Positions 60,800 through 64,000 of a DNA stretch of 64,000 nt are shown in pieces. The notes under the pieces are model-generated. The model was not told the DNA's origin. It was given only the letters and a program-made list of their open reading frames with translations, and searched no databases. The number at the start of each line of letters is the position of its first letter. Position 1 is the stretch's first letter. The translations under genes were made by a program, and so were the position numbers. Source of the stretch: Pseudomonadota bacterium (GTDB lineage: Bacteria; Pseudomonadota; Gammaproteobacteria; Pseudomonadales; Moraxellaceae); the NCBI GenBank assembly GCA_023393635.1, contig JAEWKT010000032.1, forward strand, positions 62,001-126,000, read 5' to 3'.

Positions 60800-60844
60800 A
60801 ATTCATGAGCATCTACCAGATTTAGAACGAGTAATAGATAGTTG

Positions 60845-60906
60845 AGCTGCTGGCTGTATTGGTGATTTATAAAATTTATGACCAAATATACTTAGCAGCT
60901 TTTTTA
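60845..60906 (+). terminator. Hairpin with T run after the UPF0149 gene
   Basis: AGCTGCT (60845-60851) and AGCAGCT (60894-60900) enclose a second small inverted repeat (ATTGGT with ACCAAA-type pairing), and six T follow. The long loop makes it less certain. Confidence 0.5.
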
Positions 60907-61533
60907 TTATTGAGTGGTGGATTGCTTTTTACGTGATTTATGCCGATAGAGTGCAAAACCAGCCACTGCTATGATTGCAATTAAAATAAAGTTACTACTC
61001 ATTGATAACAAAGGAATAATTTTTTCATAATTTTGGCCAAAATAGTAGCCAAGTAATGCAAGAAAACTGGTCCAAATGATGGTTCCTAAACTACTATAAA
61101 GTAAAAATAGCCCAAACGGCATATGTGCCATTCCTGCTGGAATGCTAATAATTGAACGCACTGCAGGAATCATACGACCAAAAAACACAATTTTTCTGCC
61201 ATGTTGATTAAACCAGCCGTTCGCTTTTTTTAAGTCATCGGATTTCAAAAATAACCATTTACCATATTTATCCAACCAGGTAGTAAGGCGTTCTTCATTT
61301 AATAATCTACCAATCCAGTACAAACTCACAGCAGCGATAATACTGCCAAGACTGCCAGCAATAATGACTCCTATAATGCTTAATTTACCTTGTGATGCTG
61401 TGAAACCAGCCGCTGGCATAATAAGTTCAGAAGGAAGAGGCGGGAAAATATTATCTAAGAACATGAGAAGGGCAATGCCGATATACCCAAGCTCCTGCAT
61501 CACGCTATTAATCCATTCAGCAGCAGAAGACAT
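60907..61533 (-). CDS. DedA family membrane protein
   Basis: 208 residues from the ATG at 61533, with TTGGGA upstream; a TTG at 61548 is in frame but overlaps it. About five hydrophobic segments. The DedA signature is FPPLPSELIMPAAGF near residues 31-45, and GRMIPAVRSIISIPAGMAHMPF carries the conserved Arg residues and PAG motif. Family members are membrane transporters needed for proton-motive-force balance, antimicrobial-peptide resistance and, in several cases, undecaprenyl-phosphate recycling. The exact paralogue is not clear. Confidence 0.88.
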   Translation of the reverse strand: MSSAAEWINSVMQELGYIGIALLMFLDNIFPPLPSELIMPAAGFTASQGKLSIIGVIIAGSLGSIIAAVSLYWIGRLLNEERLTTWLDKYGKWLFLKSDDLKKANGWFNQHGRKIVFFGRMIPAVRSIISIPAGMAHMPFGLFLLYSSLGTIIWTSFLALLGYYFGQNYEKIIPLLSMSSNFILIAIIAVAGFALYRHKSRKKQSTTQ

Positions 61534-61585
61534 TTTTGATTTTCCCAATAAATAAACAAAATGGACAACTTACAACAGTAGCGTG

Positions 61586-61611
61586 AAAAAAGCACCCGAA
61601 GGTGCTTTTTT
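61586..61611 (-). terminator. Rho-independent terminator after the glycine-zipper gene
   Basis: AGCACC (61591-61596) and GGTGCT (61601-61606) with a CGAA loop and A/T runs on both sides. It can act both ways; the minus-strand gene at 61663 is the natural user. Confidence 0.82.
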
Positions 61612-61662
61612 ATCAGTCAGATCTAAGCAGCTTTATAAAAATTGCTTAGGCTAAGAACTGAC

Positions 61663-62208
61663 TTAGCGAGTTGCACGATCCCATGCATCGCGAGTAGCAT
61701 TTTTGGCTTGTTCCCATTTTAAACGGGATTCGCCTTTTACTTCTTCCCATTCACGGCTTAGATCATTTTCCGCACGGTCAAAGGTATAGTCACGGTCATA
61801 ACTGGCACGTTTGTCGTAGCCCAAGCGATAGGCAGTGCTATAGTCACGGTCATAATCTAAATCTGAATACTGAGTCGCATCAGTTTGATAGTATGGTGTA
61901 TTGGTGTAGTTTTCGCGCCAATACGCTTCTTCTTCAGTTGGGTTTACTGCTTCACCAGCTGCATGACCAGCCGCTGCACCAGCAATTGCACCAACAACGC
62001 CACCTACCATAGCACCCACTGGGCCACCTACAGCACCAATGGCAGCACCAGCTGCTGCACCACCAGCAGAACCTAAACCAGTACCTACTGGATGTGAGCC
62101 AGGTTCACCAGTAATTGGGTCGGCATTTAAGTCATCGCGTGCCTGATCAGGCATATTTTTAATTTGGTCGCGATCCATATTGTCTAAGTTATCACGTGAG
62201 TTACTCAT
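61663..62208 (-). CDS. Glycine-zipper stress-type protein
   Basis: 181 residues. N-terminal hydrophilic part (residues 1-42, rich in Asp and Asn), then a Gly/Ala-rich zipper (about 43-87: GTGLGSAGGAAAGAAIGAVGG and so on) able to insert in membranes or oligomerise, then a Tyr/Asp-rich part with YDRDYS-type repeats, and an end (ESRLKWEQAKNATRDAWDRA) like the repeat of CsbD and related stress proteins. There is no signal peptide. Similar proteins are common in Acinetobacter and often induced by stress. A GGAG-type ribosome site precedes the ATG. Confidence 0.75.
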   Translation of the reverse strand: MSNSRDNLDNMDRDQIKNMPDQARDDLNADPITGEPGSHPVGTGLGSAGGAAAGAAIGAVGGPVGAMVGGVVGAIAGAAAGHAAGEAVNPTEEEAYWRENYTNTPYYQTDATQYSDLDYDRDYSTAYRLGYDKRASYDRDYTFDRAENDLSREWEEVKGESRLKWEQAKNATRDAWDRATR

Positions 62209-62655
62209 TAATCGTACTCCAGTTATCTAAGGTATAATGCAAGCAGCTTGAAGACGCTGCATTTAATTTCTATAAAAGGGAGTATTTACCCTGTGAATCC
62301 AATGTAGTTTGTCTCCATTGTATTTGCTAAGGGTTTCTTGTTGCTGGCTTGCAGTTAAAAAGTCGTTCTACGTAAGCAAGCGTGAAAAGTGTGATTAATG
62401 CGTAAAAATAAAGAGAATATTATAAATAATAAAAACATAAATTTTTTACTAATCAATAAGTTGTTATTCTAATTATCTCGTTTAAACTTTCTGTATTGGC
62501 TTTTTAATGCTTCATTTAGCCTCAAAATGGGATTAAAAAATAAGATAAGTTGGTGATAAAAGGCGCGTTAAGGAGTTTTTAGGATATCTAAGTAAGGAAA
62601 TGGTTAGGCCAGTCTTGACTAACCTAACAATAAGAATTATTAATAATTTTAGTGA
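62209..62655. other. 447-bp intergenic region between trhO and the glycine-zipper gene
   Basis: AT-rich. It must hold the promoter of the glycine-zipper gene and the 3' end region of trhO. A weak inverted repeat (AATGCAAGCAGC with GCTGCATT, about 62236-62263) is the only structure seen. No small gene with a ribosome site was found. Confidence 0.5.
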
Positions 62656-63627
62656 TTATAGCCGCTTACGTTTGGCGCGCGTCAGTTGGGATTGACGCAT
62701 TCTAAAGCCAGATTTTTGTTGCTCAGTGGTTTTATCAATGCAATAAACGCAGCTGACCCCTAGTTCATAGCTGGGCAACGCGACTTCTTCTGGCGTAAGG
62801 GGCCAGCCACAAGCATGGCATTTCACACTACTGCCTTCTTGCACCCCATGGGTGACGCCAGTGCGGTTATCAAAGACAAAGCATTCACCTTCCCATAAAC
62901 TTTCTTCAGCAGGAATTTTTTCAAGATAGTTTAAAATACCGCCTTTAAGATGGTATACCTCTTTAAAACCTTGCTGTAGCAGAAGACTGGTAGATTTTTC
63001 ACAGCGAATACCGCCTGTGCAAAACATGGCAATTTTCTTATCTTTTGCATGACTTAAGTTTTTTTCTACATATTCAGGAAATTCACGGAAAGACTCTGTA
63101 TTTGGGTCAAGCGCGTTTTTAAACGTTCCTGCTTTGTATTCATAATCATTACGTGTATCAACGACAATGACATCTTCTTGCTGAATAAATTCATGCCATT
63201 CATGGGGCTGCAAATAATGACCCACTTGTGAGCGTGGCTCTACTTCTACACCCAGAGTCACAATTTCTTTTTTTAATTTAACTTTGGTTTTACGAAATGG
63301 CTTTTCTGAGCTAAAAGACTCTTTATATTCCATATTGTCAAAACCACATCCCAGCAAATGTTCCTTTAATTGATCAATTGCTGCTCTAGCGCCCGCGACA
63401 GTGCCGTTAATGCCTTCATGAGCTACAATTAATGTGCCGCAAATATTTAAAGATTTAAGCGTATCGAGTAAGGTTTGCTGAAGAGTTTGGGGATTTGCAA
63501 CTGCGTGAAATTGATAGAGCGCCGCCACAACCCAGTTTTGATTTAAGCGATCTGATTGAATTGCTTGTTGTTCAAGATTGGGTGTAGAAGACGCAGGTGC
63601 AAGCTGCTGGTCTAATGTTGCGGACAT
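62656..63627 (-). CDS. trhO: tRNA uridine(34) hydroxylase TrhO (YceA)
   Basis: 323 residues from the ATG at 63627, with GGAG ten bases upstream; an ATG at 63651 has no ribosome site. N-terminal acylphosphatase-like domain with IVAHEGINGTVAG, a linker, then a rhodanese domain with active Cys in MFCTGGIRCEKSTSLL and HLKGGILNYLE. The C-terminus has CHACGWPLTPEE and VSCVYC, a probable zinc site. It makes 5-hydroxyuridine at the wobble position of tRNAs, an oxygen-dependent step towards cmo5U. A long, Gln/Pro-rich N-terminal tail precedes the first domain. Confidence 0.92.
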   Translation of the reverse strand: MSATLDQQLAPASSTPNLEQQAIQSDRLNQNWVVAALYQFHAVANPQTLQQTLLDTLKSLNICGTLIVAHEGINGTVAGARAAIDQLKEHLLGCGFDNMEYKESFSSEKPFRKTKVKLKKEIVTLGVEVEPRSQVGHYLQPHEWHEFIQQEDVIVVDTRNDYEYKAGTFKNALDPNTESFREFPEYVEKNLSHAKDKKIAMFCTGGIRCEKSTSLLLQQGFKEVYHLKGGILNYLEKIPAEESLWEGECFVFDNRTGVTHGVQEGSSVKCHACGWPLTPEEVALPSYELGVSCVYCIDKTTEQQKSGFRMRQSQLTRAKRKRL

Positions 63628-63873
63628 GGAACGCTCCAAAATGGTCTGCATAATAAATTAACGCGCATATTCTAACGGTTTACAAAGCAAAGTGCGATAA
63701 AAACCATAAAGAAAATATGGGTTAAAACTAAGCAGTTGATTTACCATTTTAACAACTGAATCAGAAGATTAAAAAAATCAACCCAATCTATATATAGAAA
63801 CCATTATTTAATCAGGTACTATATATTGTGGTTTTAGAAATTAAATAGATGTTTAATAAGTAGGAGTGCTGAC

Positions 63874-64000
63874 TTGAGTGCCACATTGACTCCTTGTGCA
63901 GGCAAATGCTCTACCGTATTTGGGGATAGTGTTTGTCGCGGTTGTCGGCGTTTTAGCCACGAAGTGATCCATTGGAACAAGTATAGCTTTGAGGAGCAAC
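63874..64000 (+). CDS. DUF1289 family protein, 5' part (runs off the window)
   Basis: The frame from a TTG at 63874, with TAGGAG eight bases upstream, is open to the window end (42 codons). It reads SATLTPCAGKCSTVFGDSVCRGCRR, then EVIHWNKYS: the four cysteines (C8, C12, C21, C24) and the following HEVIHW match the DUF1289/YdhL family of small proteins with a probable zinc or iron site. Function is unknown. It is divergent from trhO. The C-terminus is not visible. Confidence 0.8.
   Translation, partial: MSATLTPCAGKCSTVFGDSVCRGCRRFSHEVIHWNKYSFEEQ

Noticed and set aside
1..64000. Search for tRNA, rRNA, insertion sequences, attachment sites and phage or defence genes
   Set aside because: No cloverleaf-like sequence, transposase, integrase, restriction or other defence gene was recognised in any gap or frame.

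Overview
The window is ordinary chromosome from a member of the Moraxellaceae, close to Acinetobacter or a sister genus such as Alkanindiges. Three things point there. Lipooligosaccharide (LOS) genes sit between ilvE and aspS, which is the outer-core locus position in Acinetobacter. The set rubA-rubB-estB-oxyR has the order and strand described for Acinetobacter ADP1. The aspartyl-tRNA synthetase carries the His31 typical of bacteria that make Asn-tRNA by transamidation. No rRNA, tRNA, insertion sequence, prophage or CRISPR array was recognised.

Region 1 (1-24900). After the 3' end of glnE and ilvE comes a forward run of surface-glycan genes: two ELM1-type putative glycosyltransferases enclosing a membrane-anchored polysaccharide deacetylase and a GT4 enzyme, then a second GT4. 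A truncated GT61-like gene on the other strand follows. Next is a tightly overlapping operon: rmlB, rmlA, a fused 3,4-ketoisomerase/N-acetyltransferase, a DegT-type aminotransferase and a GT2 enzyme. It should make a dTDP-3-acetamido-3,6-dideoxyhexose (Fuc3NAc or Qui3NAc) and transfer it. A reverse GT4-galE pair, then galU-ugd-pgi, a secreted protein of unknown function and pgm supply UDP-sugars; in A. baumannii these genes usually belong to the capsule locus. An LpxL-type acyltransferase, a small lipoprotein, a small membrane protein and aspS close the region. There are no wza/wzb/wzc, wzx or wzy genes, so the product is more likely LOS than capsule.

Region 2 (25000-36000). A His-rich ZnuD-type zinc receptor and the zinc-free ribosomal protein L31B each carry a matching Zur-box-like palindrome. 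Then come a phospholipase D family protein, a rhomboid protease, mtgA, ppk1 and a response regulator/7TMR-DISM histidine kinase pair.

Region 3 (36000-48700). A 1561-residue trimeric autotransporter adhesin is divergent from the two-component genes. It is followed by oxyR, estB, rubB and rubA (alkane-oxidation electron transfer; rubA is a 54-codon gene), a MaoC-type hydratase, an FdhA-like zinc dehydrogenase and lysS.

Region 4 (48800-64000). This part is mostly housekeeping: an SGNH esterase, rlmM, an exported Mn/Fe superoxide dismutase, trmL, a PuuP-like permease, an SCP2-like protein coupled to an iron alcohol dehydrogenase, lipB, ybeD, rpoD, a UPF0149 protein, a DedA protein, a glycine-zipper protein, trhO and the start of a DUF1289 gene. 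Several genes use TTG or GTG starts, and the starts given here were chosen by Shine-Dalgarno position and family alignment from memory. I saw no clearly new biological system. The most unusual items are the Ugd-like protein without the catalytic cysteine, the fused sugar-biosynthesis enzyme, the exported Mn-type superoxide dismutase, and the possible alternative pairing in the adhesin leader.
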